DNA of 64,000 bases from NCBI GenBank assembly GCA_021029095.1, contig JAJOHG010000002.1, positions 1,240,001 through 1,304,000 on the forward strand. Reading direction: 5' to 3'. Positions 32,836 to 45,719 of this stretch are shown here, one piece after another. How positions within the stretch are numbered: the stretch's first letter is position 1; each line of letters opens with the position of its first letter. The position numbers and the translations under genes were made by a program. Origin of the DNA: Phellopilus nigrolimitatus (taxonomy: Eukaryota > Basidiomycota > Agaricomycetes > Hymenochaetales > Hymenochaetaceae). Under the pieces are notes generated by a model. The model saw nothing but the letters and a program-made list of their open reading frames with translations, searched no databases and was not told the DNA's origin.

Positions 32836-34056
32836 ATGACTGTGACATTCATTTTATTCGCCTTGGCACTTGTCACCGCGCTGCGGGTGCATGCCGAATC
32901 ACACACCATTCGCTTCGTGAACAAGTCTGTACTTCTTTCTGCTATTTGTTATTCTTTGAACAGTTCTGCTGACTACGTTATGCGCAGTTGTGGTCACGGC
33001 ACTGTACGTTGATGACGGCACAGGATAAACGAAGGCTATTGATCGGGTTTTTCTAGCCTGCTCTTGTCAAGGGAGGCCAAATCATGTCAAACGGCTCTGA
33101 CTACACGAGCGATGGTCCGTTCGAGTCTGCCATCGCGTGAGTGACGCGTGAACTGTGATCTACTAACTGCAAAATTGACGCGCTTTCTACGCGCAGGTAC
33201 CTTCAAACAGGCAATTGTCTCCTGAATGGCGAGGCCTGCACCCTTGTCGAGATGAATATGAACAACCCTGCTTGTGCCGGGTGTGGGTCAAGTGTCGACA
33301 TATCGCTAATCGCTCCGTTAGTACCGGCGAGCTCTTTCTTCGTTTCGACACCAATTGAGTTGTATTTGATAGTCACGCATACAACGTCGAAACCGCCTTT
33401 GCATTCTTCGGCGGAAACGGCGACGTTTGCGATGGACTTGGTGCAATCTGTGAGTGCCGTCACCGACTTCGCGCCTCTCGCGGGATTTTCTAATGTGCGA
33501 TCCATCAGGCGCCGATGCGAACTGTGACACGGCTTTTTTTAACCCGAACGATAACCAGGTCCAACGTGCCTGCCAGGCTGATAATGTCGGCCTGATGATC
33601 ACGTTCTGCGGGAGCGGACAAACCAGTTTCACCGAAGCCGTTGTCGGTTCGCTGTCTGGCCAGTCCTCGTCCGGTTCATCTGCTAGTGGTGCTAGTCCGT
33701 CAAGCAGCGAGAGCGCCTCCCCCACTTCATCGACCATACACTCCTCTAGTGGACCAAACTCAGTCAGTAGCAAGAGTGCATCTTCAACTTCATCGACACC
33801 TACAAGCTCCTCTGAAGTCGTCACACCCCCTTCTTCGGTCGCTGGCGGCTCCTCGACCCCGACAACCACCGTGAATGTGGGTTTCTCCTCAGCCGACAGC
33901 AGCTCTTCCCCCACTGCTGCGGCCCCTTCGTCGACGAAGACATGTAGCCGCAAGAGCACGCGCCGTGCCAAGCGCAGTGCGTCGCACGCGAAGAAGGCAC
34001 ATGTGCGCTCTCGGGCGCGCGCCCGTGCTTTTGGTGGCGTGCACGAGTCGTTCTGA
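32836..34056 (+). CDS. Secreted Ser-rich Cys-containing glycoprotein
   Basis: The ATG at 32836 gives a signal peptide (TVTFILFALALVTALRVHA). Six exons then read ESHTIRFVNKC, GHGTPALVKGGQIMSNG, YLQTGNCLLNGEACTLVEMN, NNPACAGCGSSVDISLIAP, NVETAFAFFGGNGDVCDGLG and ADANCDTAFFNPNDNQ..AC. This small domain has about ten cysteines and resembles the secreted 'glycopeptide' families of Agaricomycetes. A mucin-like Ser/Thr/Pro-rich region of about 110 residues follows. The protein ends in a strongly basic tail (KTCSRKSTRRAKR, then HVRSRARARAFGG). There is no hydrophobic GPI-signal end. It is probably cell-wall or extracellular. The basic tail could bind acidic polysaccharide or be clipped at dibasic sites; this is inference. 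Confidence 0.8.
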
Positions 34057-34904
34057 CCATTCGACTTCCTTCAAGCTGCATACTAACCGTGATTCGCGCT
34101 TACCTCTTTCATTTGACTCACCTTCTTGTTAGCATCCTCCCCAGTCGGAGCTGGTATCTATCTACTCATACAATTTTCTGACTGCGGTTGCATTCTATCT
34201 GGCCTCGCAAGCGAGGCCCTTCCCCTTTTTATCACTTGTTATCTCTTGAACAGCCTTGCTTGCGAGGCCCTCCATTGTCTGGATTGTTTCGTCGATACCA
34301 GTACAACTTTGGCTGGCCGTGTACACCCTGTTTCTCGACTGATATGGTGTTGCTGTTTTACTACCTGTCTTTGTTTGCATCTTTAGAAACATTACGGAAC
34401 AAGTCCTTGCGCGTGCGCGAGGCAATGCATGATCATTGTTGTCTTATCTTGTGCCAGAGCGAACAACATAAACATGCGACTGCACTTCTGGGTGATAATC
34501 CACACTTACACGCTTGAGCTTGGGAATATGCCCCGGAATGCGTGAATTCATACAAAGTGAGGAGCACAGGACACAATTATTCATGTATTCATCAACACGC
34601 AACATAATCAAGATAAACATAACACATGCCAGATATTAGGACATTATGCAATGAAGTCCGATAAGCAGAAGAAGGGGTATAAGGCAAAGAAAGGGGGGGA
34701 GGGGGGGGGGGGGGGAATAATAAACACCAATGAAACCAGGGGATTGCCGGGAAAAACGCGCACAAGATTGTCATACATGAATGGATGCATAGGGGGAAAG
34801 CGGCCGGAGGCTGGGGGAAGTATAATAAAATATAACATGCACGGAAGAAAACAGACGAAGATGAAAATGGAAATGAGTGTGATCCGGGATCCAGTTGACA
34901 GGCC
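34057..34904. other. Intergenic region with a long G run
   Basis: About 850 bp without a supported gene. It includes an imperfect poly-G tract at about 34689-34715 (GGGGGGGAG then 15 G). A repeated CAAGCGAGGCCCT / GCTTGCGAGGCCCT pair lies at about 34208 and 34259. It is the shared 3' region of two convergent genes. Confidence 0.55.
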
Positions 34905-37900
34905 TCAGGCCTCAGCAGATTCTCTATGGTGTTGTGAGCTCGAATGTGAGCCCTTATTTACAAGGTTAGGAGTGAGAGGGGGTTCTTCTCCTTCCAGTAT
35001 AGTTTCCTCTTCGGGGTATCCTTTCCAGCGCTTTGAAGACGCTTCATTTTCCTCCTCCGGACCAGTCAAGACCAGTGCCCTCTCTAGCGCCTTCTCACCC
35101 CGCCTTTTGAGGCGAAGCGACATTGCAGTCTTCAACGAGTCAACGTACGAGTCGTACTTCACGATCTCCGTCAAAAGATACTGAGATTTCTTTTCCCAGT
35201 TTGCTAATGCCTTGTTGGAATTTGCCGACCGCGGCAGATACTGAACACATACTTTAGCCAACAAGACGAATTACTGAAGAAACGACACATACCAATTGTT
35301 GCATTGGGGCGCGGAAGGCGTTATGCTGGTTGAGTTCTGCCTTCAACGATGCAGCATGCTTTTGAAGCGCCTCCAGCTGACCTTCTTCATCATGCATGCT
35401 TGGGACTGTCGAAGGCATAGGCAGCTTCCAGTCGTGTATAGTCACCCGCTCAGAAAATGGCGACGAGCTTGACCTCAGCGTAAATGGATCTTTCCTGTTC
35501 CAGCTCCGTCCGCTTCGCATGCTAAATGTATCGGAATCCTTTGGCTGTAATTCTTCAGAGATTGAAGGCCGATCTTCAGTGATATCCATGACCCGATTCC
35601 ACCCATACTCCATATTGGAGACGCCACCTGCCAACGGCTCCTTGCTCAGGCGAGCTGCCCAGTAGTTGCACGTCGATACCCACTCATTGACGAGCTCTTC
35701 AGTGCCAGCTTGGAAGAAGTAAACGCCGCCTGTCGCTAGTGTCAATACAAAACAGTATGGTCGCTGCCGACTATAGCCAGGTGACGGCAGAGTGTGAGCC
35801 AAAGAATGCGAAAGCGAGACCGTCCCGACGGCGTGTGCATTAGCCTGCCAGAATTTCCGTCAGTCTACATTTATTACTTGCAGAGATTGAACATACCAGC
35901 CAATTTCCGCCGCCGACGCCCATCGTGGCGCCTCCACCTCCCTCTCCGCCAAAAATGAACATATTCAATTCGCCCTTTTGGATAACCACGAATACATCCA
36001 ACCAATTCTTCGACTTCGCACGCTTACCCGCGGACTCCCAATATTGTTTACGGCAAAGCATACCCTCTTTCGCCCAAGGAGCACCTAAAAGCGCAAGCTC
36101 TTCATCAGAAATGCTGACGTTGGTATCGTCGGTGTGCTCGCTGGCAATGCTTCTAACATCGTCTTCTTGAGCCTCTCGGATGATCGTATGCGACAAGTTC
36201 GATGCGAAGCCGAGTGTAGGCGGCAGGAACTGACTACTTGATGCAGCATAGTTCTGATAAGAAGTCAATACCATTCGTCAAGAAGCAGGTCTGAACAAAA
36301 TTTACATTCATACCGACCTCATGCGCAGAGTTCGCGAAGCTTGGTGCAGGGCTAGCTCGACCATCAAAGCTCCCACTGTTACCATATGGGCTGGCACCAG
36401 CGTGAGCAGCGAACAGAGACTGAATTCCACGCATACTGCCCCTTTTGAGGTTAGCTACACGATCGTTCTGGCCCCGTCGACTACCGTTGCGCAACAGTGC
36501 ATTAGGGCTCAGCGAAGAAGTTGACCCTCGCTCGATAGATGAGTGATTGATTGGTTGCAGGATTTGCTGGGTCTTAATTGCTGTGTACATTTCCTACCCG
36601 AGATGTCAACAGATGTACAGATGTTAAGTATAAATGAATGTTATTACAAACCTTAAGCAAGCTCTCCATATCACTATCGAAATGTCGACCATAGATAACA
36701 GACGGTACGCTTGGAGTTTTGATGCGTGGTTCGTGAATAGAGGTGTTGCTACCGTTGAGCTGGGTTTGCGAGGTGCCACTATTCGGAGTTGTGGCTGGTG
36801 TGTTGACGAAGTCGCGAGAAACACTATTCCAGCTTGTGACACTCCCGCTGCGCTGGGCCCTATTCCTCAGGGTGCTCGCACCGACTTCACTGCCATCTGA
36901 GCCTACGCCACGTATGCTGCTTTCGTCATCATAGGTTAGCTCGGGCGTAGATGCTCGCCCACCGCCGCTTGGTCTAATCTGCATCTGAATGGCACTCAAT
37001 GTGTTGCGCACAAATTGGCTTCGCGACATGCGCTGTGCCAACTCGGCAACATGGAGATCCGTATTAAGGAGCAAAAGCGAGTACGAAACAGCGTGGACAA
37101 CACCTGAGCACGGTAAAATTAGATAACAGCAAAATAACAGTTGTTTGTGTCTTGCACTTACTGGCGCTTCCGTACACTGTCGTTGGGTTTGTCTCCCAAT
37201 AACGACGACTGAATTCTTCCAGAATTCGATCCACCTGCTGGGTTTCTGCCTTAAGATACAATTTCGCACATAAGCGCCGGAAAGCAACGTCAAGTCTGAG
37301 GCCAGAGAAGTCAAAGAAGTCTATATAATATCGCAGCGCCACCTTATTGATCAAGCCACTGTAAAGCACTGTTATATACGAAGGTTCCTTCACAATATTT
37401 TGGAAAACTCACGTTCCACCTAACCATTCGGCAATCTTTTCTTTAGCCAAGAAATCTTCGTCCTCCGTCCAACACTTCGTTGCAAGATCTTTACCTCTCG
37501 TCTCGATGTCTGGCGGATCTTCGCGCGATGCGGCTGAGGATGTCATCTTGCTATTCCCGGTTTCTTCGCAAGTCAAGTCGGTCTGGGAGCTGAGACATAA
37601 GGATAGAGCGGGTGAAGTTGCTTCCGGCCAGCCTACAGACGCTGATGAAGGCACAAGGCGGACTGTACGCTTCGGATCCTGCGATCTATCGTCATCGCGT
37701 ATAGGGATGAGAGACGGTTCAGAACTCGACGCAGCCGACCGATGCTGTACCCGGAGTCGAGACGAGTCCCGTCCCAACGTCGCAGAGTGTATCGGTCCAA
37801 AGGCACTTGTCGAATTGGGCCGCGGATTACGAAGTCCAGGTTTGACGGTGTTTGTTCGAGCCGACTCTAAATTGCCTACTACGTCAGGGATTTCCAAAGG

Positions 37901-39973
37901 AGCGTATAAGGAGGACGAACGAGCGGGGACTAAAGCATCCTCCACAGTAAATGCAGTATCGAGTGTTAGTGCTGGAGTACATGTAGTCGAAGTGACAGGA
38001 GTTGATGAAACCATTCTAAGTTGAGGCCGTTGGGCACGTTGTTGTAGACGACCTCTTGCATCTGCGAGGGCACTTTCAGGATCGAAAGTTTCTTTCCTCG
38101 GCGTAGCCGGGTCCTTAAGATCAAGAGACGACGCCGAAATACCATCGAGTTGCGAAGTAAGTTCACCCTTGAAATCTTTCAACATTCCACTGTATTCCGA
38201 TCCAGACTCCCATTCCCTACTCAGCGATGATTGTCCCCGCTCACTCGCACCTGAGGCCATGGCTTTCTTGAGATCAGCTTCGCTGACACTCATACTCCGC
38301 CGTTTCGCTCGCAACGCAGCTCGGGGTGACTTTCCTTTGATCGTCCTCTCCGGCGAAGACGTTCGCAATGCAGAGACACCACGGTCGACCAATATCATAG
38401 ACCTTTCATCATCGTCATCGGTGTCAGTGACCCTGGTTGCATTTTGTGTCGCTGACTGGATAAGCGGAAGAGGTTTGCCAACGTCAGGAGAGTTGGGCGG
38501 ACTACTAAAAGCATCAGCAATAGGTGATCCTATTGGAGATCGATGTTCCCGGGGTATAGGAGGAACGGGAGGAGCATCGTCATAAAAGCTTGAACTTGAA
38601 AATGATGCCGCTATCGGCGTCGTTGGCGAAGATACCGAGTCATTCCGCTGCACTATCATTAGTGCTTAAAAGTAACGAAGTGCCAAGCAACTTACAGATT
38701 TATCTCGTATAGAGCTCTGTCCAATAATTTTACCAAGAAACGCGCTGGTTTTTGAGCGCACCGATGACTTGCCCTGCCGTGCCAATGTCAGAGCAATGAA
38801 TGAGACGAGCGTAGAGCAGCTGCTTACGCTGCTTACCTTGCTCACTACTGTTTCCGAGCGATTCCTCGAACCCGTCATAACCCAGTCTGAGCTGATTGGT
38901 TCATCCATTTCCGGTGCGGGCTCTGGAGGCCTTGTGCTCTTTATCAACTTTCCTTTGTGCGTATGAGAGAATGGCATTGAAGAGGGACCGTCGTTATTGT
39001 TGTTCACGGTTGTTGAAGAACGTTTACGCGTTCGTGACGAGGTGCTATCACGATGTGAATTCGGAGAAAGGCTGTTCAATACCGACGAAGTGACATGACC
39101 ATGGCGAGCCCCGGTGGTTCGCTGTTCTTTGTTCCGCGTCTCTCCTTGATCTTGTCCAGCAGCGCTTCGCTGCTTTGCCTTTCGAACAAGTGTGGCTAGG
39201 TCTGGGCTGCTCGCTGTCCCAACCGAGCGAAGCATGGATCGACGCTTCGTCTGTCTGTCGCCGTCCTCCGCTTCAAAATAACGCTCGTTCGACGAGACTG
39301 ATGGCGAACGTGAACGTGAACGTGTCAAGGAGATTTGCGGGGTAACACTAGTGCTGCTGGACTGAGCAGACGGTTGTGGCACCATATGTGTCGTCAGCGA
39401 CTGGTTTTCGCGCTCACGCGACGATACCTGCGACAGCTCCACTCCCGACCTAGAACTGGAGGCAGACGGAGAGGACGGCTCGACGCCGAGCGTGCTGAAG
39501 TCGGGGCCTTCCTTGAGGAGGACAGTGCCGCTGCCGAGAAGAGCCTGCTCGAAGTCTACTTCCGTCCTGGAGAGTCTGCGATTTGGGTTGCGCGAGGCAG
39601 GGTCATTGGATGCCACCGGCCGCAGACCACCGGAGCGAAACGACGACGGAGGCGCGTTGCGAGTGTGAGACGCCAGTTTAGCTGCTGTACGAACCTGCTG
39701 CAGACTAAATCAAAAACCGTGTCACAGCTCGGGTCACCAATCAAAGGGAGATGAGATAGCAAGCGTGGCAGATGTCAACAAAGAAGCTGAGCTCGTCAAT
39801 ATATGGTATGTCGCCGAGCTTGCCTGTTTGGTTGTCGTCCTTGTCGACGACGGTGGCGGCGGCGGTCGTAGACGACGAGTACAAGCCTTACTTATGAAGT
39901 TCGCGACAAAACGACAGATATTAGAAGGAACGCGTCTCTTGCCTAATTTGGATGAAAAATGCCGCTTAGTCAT
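34905..39973 (-). CDS. Sec7-PH domain Arf guanine nucleotide exchange factor
   Basis: This is an activator of Arf GTPases at the plasma membrane or endosomes, of the yeast Yel1/Syt1 and animal EFA6 type. A long Ser-rich N-terminus comes first (about 38690-39700; SRTEVDFEQALLGSGTV..). A second disordered exon follows (38640-37410). The Sec7 domain is spread over three exons: CWTEDEDFLAKEKIAEWLGG, GLINKVALRYYIDFFDFSGL, and AETQQVDRILEEFSRRY, whose Glu matches the catalytic 'glutamic finger'. It ends SYSLLLLNTDLHVAELAQRM. A PH domain is next (KEGMLCRKQYWES, NWLDVFVVIQKGELNMFIFG, YCFVLTLATGGVYFFQA), then a coiled-coil tail ending HHRESAEA. The 5' end is unresolved. The only nearby ATG is 39973, and its splice to the clear coding start near 39700 is uncertain. 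Confidence 0.85.
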
Positions 39974-40419
39974 TATTCCCGACGCTTTGCTAACTGTACC
40001 TTGTGGCTCGTCGAGAACTTGAAAAAAGTAGCAATTCCCGTGTCCAAATTATTTGTATTATTCCTAAAGAGAATTTGAAGCCGCGATCGTTACGAGCGAG
40101 CTTCGGGCCACGCCTGATGTACAAAAAGGGAATTGAGCGAAAGAAAAACAAGAATAATCTAGAGGGACAACAAAACTAGTCTCTAGCTTCGTACGGAGAT
40201 GATGTGCATGGTCATACAAAGATAATTGAAGCTGAAATGAGAGTTAAATATAAAGTCAAACACATGAGCACTACACAAAAGGCCAACGAGAAATAACAAA
40301 TAGAGAAATTATGGTTGCGACCTGATCGCTGTGCGAGACGAGCGGAGGTAAACTATTGAGACAATCCAGAATCCATTACACAACGCATCCAAAGTTATAC
40401 TCGGAAGCATTACATTGTA
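39974..40419. other. Intergenic spacer
   Basis: About 450 bp lies between the areA stop and the Arf GEF start. It is A/T-rich and shows only 3' flank and promoter sequence. Confidence 0.5.
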
Positions 40420-43400
40420 TCAGCGGGTCTGCGTTGGAGACTCGGCCGAAGTTCGCCGCTGACGCTTCATCGCCAGCGACGTATTGCTGTTAGTGGAACC
40501 AGCGCCTGTTCGGTTTGGTCCGGACGACACACTGCTTGTCGTATTCGACCGAGGGCGTGTGGAGGACGAAGCAATTTTGGGCAGCGCGGGCGTGCTTTTG
40601 CGAGTAGAATTGAGTGCACCAGAAGCCCGGTTTCTGGTTGAGCAAGTATGGCATCAGTCCGCGGTCAATCACCCCAAACCTTAGCATCAATTAGCTCACC
40701 TCTTCTTGATGACGTCTGTCTTGAGCGAGAGCGGCCGAGTGACACCATGCAGCTTCTGATAAAATGGGACGACCATCAGGCGAATTCAGTGCGAGCAAAA
40801 CAAACAGACACACATAGAATAAACCGCATGCATTGCCTGAGAGAACCAAATCAGTCAGTCAGCAAGACGCGAGAAGAAAAGAACCAAAGAAGGAGAATGC
40901 ATACACAAAGGCTGGCCTTCGGGATCACGTCTCCAAAGCGGGGTGTTCCTCGTCTGACAATTCGTGCATACAGTTGGAACTTGATCAGCATCATCGCCCC
41001 CTGCACCCTGGTTCGCGCCATTTGCTGCAGCGGTCTGGGCCAGGTCTGGGCTTGAAGATGACCGTACCGCCGTTTGACGCACGGCATTTGCCGTGTTCCC
41101 GGAGTTACCCTTCTTTTTCTGTTGCGCGACAGCGCCGCGTCCAGAATCCTGCGTGTGGTGTCGTGCGCCACCACTGATTTTGCGGCCTGTCACAGTGCGG
41201 CTCAACGACACACCTCCGGACCCGCCACTCTCCGTCGACGGCGGCGTCGAGCTATTGGACGCGACAAAAGGTTCAGGAGATGCGGTTGAGCTCGCATTGA
41301 AGCCACCTCCACCCCATCCATCGCTTGACGGACTCGGGTGGAAATTTTGGTTTTGACCAGCCTCGTGATCAACGCCGAGTAGTTGGGTAGGGTCAACGTG
41401 CGTATATGGCTGCTGCACGAAACTATTCGGATCGTATGGCGGATATATGTATGGCAAGAGCTGCTGGGGATGGGAGCCTGCCTGCACTGCCTGCACCGCT
41501 GTCGCCAGCCCATCGTTCTCGGTCCCCGGAGACTCGACAGGCGAGTATGGAACGCTAATGGAGGACCGAGCCGAACCAGGAAATGGCACCGTGTCCTGGC
41601 CTTTCTCGTCCGCCGCATACGGAAAGTCCGAACCTGTTACATTAAGGCCCCCCAAATCGAAGAGTCCATCATACCCAGATAGCGAAAAGTTGAACGGCGC
41701 CGTCGGGAAAGGGCTAGTTTGTCGAACCATCTGCCTGGGCTCCGTTTGATCTAGCCTTGCCGCACCAACTGCAGGAGGGTCAGCGCGTAGTATGCAGTCG
41801 GCGTGTGGGGTATCAGCACGCCTCTTCCCCTGTAGTAGTTCAAAAATAATAATAAAAATTAAGTAATGTTATTAGCTCAAAATTCCCTTCGGTAGCCAAA
41901 CGTACCAAAATGGGGTCAAGCGGATCCAGCTGCTCGTCTGAACCCGTGCGAGCAGAGCCATCCAGGAAAGAGAGCAAGCTGGTGCGCTGGATGGTTTGGT
42001 CGAAGCTCGTCTTGCGCAAATGGCGTGCCAGGTTTCCCTGCTGGGCTTCTGAGGAAGTTACTTCTTGTCGATGACGCGAGGAGGGACCACGATGGCCCAA
42101 GGTAGGAAGTGAGCTTGGTTGGAACGTCGATGGACTATTCAGTGCCGGTAGATGGCGATGGAAAGGCTCTCCATGCGGAGTACGCGAGGAAGGTCCGCTC
42201 AGCCCGTTGTTGGTAAATGACATGAGGTGAGGATTGGGGAGTCCGCCGGAGTCTTCGAAAACTGCTGCCAACTGAGTTGCATGAGAATTAAGAGATGACG
42301 AGGACGGGGGATTCCCGTAGCGGAGTTGTGATGCTAAACCTGGTATAGGGATTGAAGAAGAAGCTGAGTGTTCATTGGGAGGAATGAACGACGTATCAAA
42401 AGATCTGGATAGAGCACCAGCAGGTCCAGGTAATGGCGTTGCCTCGCTGAAAGGGAACGCAAATTTGCCCTCAGACCAGCTGCTGGAGAAGTTTCCTTGA
42501 TCGAAAGGTTGGCCGGGAGGAGGACGAGACCGAGAACGGCTTGACGAACGCCAGTCCATGGATATGCGCGACCGAGAGCGACTAATAGCGCGCCAGTCCA
42601 TCGCAAGGTCCCTATTAAAAAAGTCCCCATAAATAAACTTAATGTTCAGAGAAAATGTAAATATACGTACTCGTCCTCTTCTCCATCTTGGCTTTTCCCT
42701 TCAAAACCAACTACCCGTACGGGAGTAGCTGTCTTGTCAGGCCTCCGTCCTCGAGCTTCAGGCTCTGTTTTAATCTGAGAAGGTGCTAATATCGACACTT
42801 TGGCTCCGGTAGCCTTCGTAGACGCGTCCGGCTTCTTTTCGTCCTGCGCAGCGCCCGTTCTACCTTCCTGATTGGGTGCGGATGCCCTTGCCTCCTCTTC
42901 TTTGCTTTTCTTCAACGCTAGTGTCATCATCCTCCACGTCAAGTTCTCCATCCGTTGTGCATGAGGCAAAGATGCCTTCGTTCGCGCATACATCCTCCAC
43001 ACTTGCGCAGCCAGAGGGTCTTTCTCTGCCATCTTTTCAGGATCGGCGTCTAAGTTATCCAAGCCCAAAGCTGCCAAATCTGGTGAGCCTCTCCCGTTTG
43101 TCGTTGGCGAAGGGAACTTGGACGCTTTATTCCGAAACAAATTGTCCGCTAAAATATCTGAGTAGAAAGTTGGCGATTTGACATCTGTCGCAGCACTTGT
43201 CGGAATAGTCGACGCCGATCCGCTAATGAACGGGGAGGAAGAAGGGCGGGACGATGAAGCGCTCGAGGGCGTTGTATCGATATTGGGCATGGAGGGCCCG
43301 CTTGGCATCGTCAGTTGCGAAAGCGCTGGATATGTCGATGAAGGCAAGTGGGACGCGGACGCTGGATTGGGATTCACGGGAGACATCCACAATGTCGGAG

Positions 43401-44346
43401 GAAGGTTAACATGAGCGCGTTCGCCGGAAGAGGGATAACTAGGAGATGGAGGATTCGCACCGAGATGGGAAGGAAAGGGTGGAGGAGGCATGCCGAGCCT
43501 CATACCCGTGTGTATTTGGCCCTCATCTATCGCATTAGACCCGCTTCTGCGACTAGCAATGCTCGGGCGATTGACAACCTTGTGCAAATTGACAAAGCCC
43601 TTCTGCTCACTGCGATGCCGGTCGCTCGACCGCTGAGAGCCACTGGCTGAACTGTGCTCGGACGAACGCGATTGCATAGGCGCATATGGGTGCATACCAA
43701 CGCTTGTTTGGGTCGCAGTCGCCTTCCCCTTGAAATGGGACAGACCATCCGCCGACTGGGGAGACAGAGATGGTGAGGTGCGCTGCGAGTTGGATAAGAA
43801 ACTGGGCGAGTAGGGCGGGGACATGGTCGCCGGCCACGGGTCGCGGATGGCATGCTGTGAATGAGAGCCTAAGCTCGACACAGTAGAAGAGGGTATCGAC
43901 GGGCCAACAGGTTGCGAATGGGGGAGAGACGGTGGAAATGATGGTTTAACAAGGGGAGGACCTAGAGCGCCGCCGGCGTCAAGAGCAGCGAACATGGCGG
44001 GGTCAAGTGGGCTGGAGAGAATAGAGCTCCAGTCAATAGAAGAATTGAGCTGAGAGTTGGGCTGAGCCGTTTGTGACGGATGCGAGGAAGCATGGCCGCC
44101 ATCAGGGTAGTATGCGAAAGGCATTGACTGGAAAGAATTAGCGGCAGGCTGGCTCCAGGGGGAAGACGGGTAGGACGAGCTTGGAGTCGACGCGACCGAC
44201 GAAGATGGATGAGGGCTCGACGTCGGGATTGAAGTGGGTTGGTTGTTGGAGAGGACAGTGTCGACGGAGGGCCTGTCAACTGATGGCCAAGACCGCTTGA
44301 GAGACGATTCGCTAAAGACTCTTGCAGACGAGGAGGGAGGGTCCAT
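40420..44346 (-). CDS. areA: AreA/Nit2-type GATA transcription factor, global nitrogen regulator
   Basis: This is a nuclear activator of nitrogen-catabolic genes when preferred nitrogen sources are scarce. The ATG at 44346 starts a 560-codon first exon, mostly Ser/Pro-rich. It carries the AreA-specific DUF1752 motif [20 protein letters not shown] then LTWRMM. Exon 2 has RSRSR repeats and the segment [16 protein letters not shown]. Exon 3 runs to the zinc finger. The finger is [20 protein letters not shown] then LCNACGLFY and [19 protein letters not shown], i.e. C-x2-C-x17-C-x2-C with its basic tail. It is split over three exons, including a 23-nt microexon (40836-40814) coding NACGLFY. The C-terminus ([16 protein letters not shown]) is basic. 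DUF1752 plus a single finger makes AreA far more likely than other GATA factors. Confidence 0.94.
40814..40836 (-). other. areA: 23-nt microexon of the areA zinc finger
   Basis: It is bordered by ..TTCTCTCAG before it and GTGTGTCTG after it. With one base from the previous exon (ending at 40915, donor GTATGC) it encodes C-N-A-C-G-L-F-Y. This includes the third and fourth Cys ligands of the finger. The next exon is 40755-40700, starting AAGCTGCATGG. Skipping it would remove both Cys and shift the frame (23 is not a multiple of three). Confidence 0.85.
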
Positions 44347-45719
44347 CAAACAAAATCTAACATGACGACGAGGACGAAATGAAAAATACGAGTGATCATT
44401 GAGGACGAGGACGGGGCGAGCGAGGTGTGATTTTACATACTAAGTTGGGAGCCTCTGCACGCTAACCGTCTCTTGCTGCTTGTACGCGCTCAGCCTAAAG
44501 GAGGCAAGCACGCGAGAGATGGTGGTTAGCGGGAGAGAGGCGACGGGCTGGACGTCGTTCACAACGGCGAGGAGGGGGACCGGTTGATGTAACGAACGAC
44601 AAGCAGATTCAGTCGACGACGAGAGGGGAGCTGAGTTCCGTCTGCTAAGCCTGACCATACACACCCATCGGCATCCATCGGCCCGGCCCTTGCCTTAGCC
44701 CTATTTCTCACGTCTGCTAACCCCAGTAAACCCGTAATGGACGTATTTGAATTGGGAATCCCGCTGATTTCCGGACTCCTGCATTTTATTTATTTATAAT
44801 GCTTTCAAATAATCGAAGACCTATTGGAAAATAATTGAATGTGCGCGAAACCCATGACCAGTTGCGGGAGAAGCACGACCGAAAGAGGGATCCCTGGTCT
44901 CCTGCGGCAGGCATTCAGTCCAAACTCTGTCTTCATTCTGCTGCTACGCAGTCACCGCACAACCGACTTTTAAGATATCGGAAATTAATTTTGAGTAAAA
45001 CAGAATACCTCACTTTCCTTGATGACGATCTACTCGCTTATTCGGCTATACGATCACCCAAAATCAACTTTTGTGCACCATATCATTGGTGTGCCTTCCA
45101 CCAACTCTGTCAAAGTTCTTCGTGGGTACGTACGCCCGCTCCCTTTATGGCACCCGTCCCTCACTTAGCTCATCCTCCAGCCCTCATTTTTTTTTCTGTC
45201 AGCCCCACAAACACCATGTGCATGGATGCTTCACTTGTTCGTGAGCCACCCATTCATAGCTGTTGCAATCAACGAGCGAAGCCAAATCTAGGACGGTCTA
45301 GCTCTTCCGCATAATTTTGTTCTCCGGCACCAGTATGTGCTGCGGTTTTCCTGGGGTCCTTCCGCGATCGACGTTCGCAGCACATCTGATTATTCAAAAA
45401 TACAAATATTAGACATTACATGCCGCAGTCCCTGTGAAAATCTTTCCGTAGATAGTATATGTAAGGCCATGGGTAGTAATAAGAAAAGAAAAGAGAGAAA
45501 AAAAAATGGGAACAGTCACATACACTCGCAAATGGCTTAAGAATGACTCGCAAATAGCTCGGTAAAATTTATGGAATGGATGAGGATGATTCGGACAAAA
45601 AAAAGATCGACGAGGAGATGGATCGCGGGAGGGTAAATCTGGCCCGAGTGCCGAGGCGTTCGATCGGGTGCCTCTTTGCTCCTTCCCTCGGGATGTCCTC
45701 AATCACCGTCGAATTCGAA
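44347..45719. promoter_or_regulatory. Long upstream region of areA
   Basis: About 1.37 kb separates the areA start from the stop of the receptor gene. A plus-strand ORF at 44835-45314 has no recognisable features and was not called. Long 5' regions are usual for AreA genes. I could not single out an autoregulatory site. Confidence 0.45.

Noticed and set aside
34190..34290. Pair of GCGAGGCCCT repeats as a possible small array
   Set aside because: Only two copies, with unequal context. Not a CRISPR or tandem array.
39765..40022. Plus-strand open frame with poly-Gly/Arg (85 codons)
   Set aside because: It is antisense to the candidate 5' exon of the Arf GEF. Its Gly run is the complement of a Pro run and nothing supports expression.
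44835..45314. 159-codon plus-strand open frame upstream of areA
   Set aside because: No recognisable domain, composition unlike the genes around it, and a non-ATG start (TTG at 44835). More likely chance within a long 5' region.
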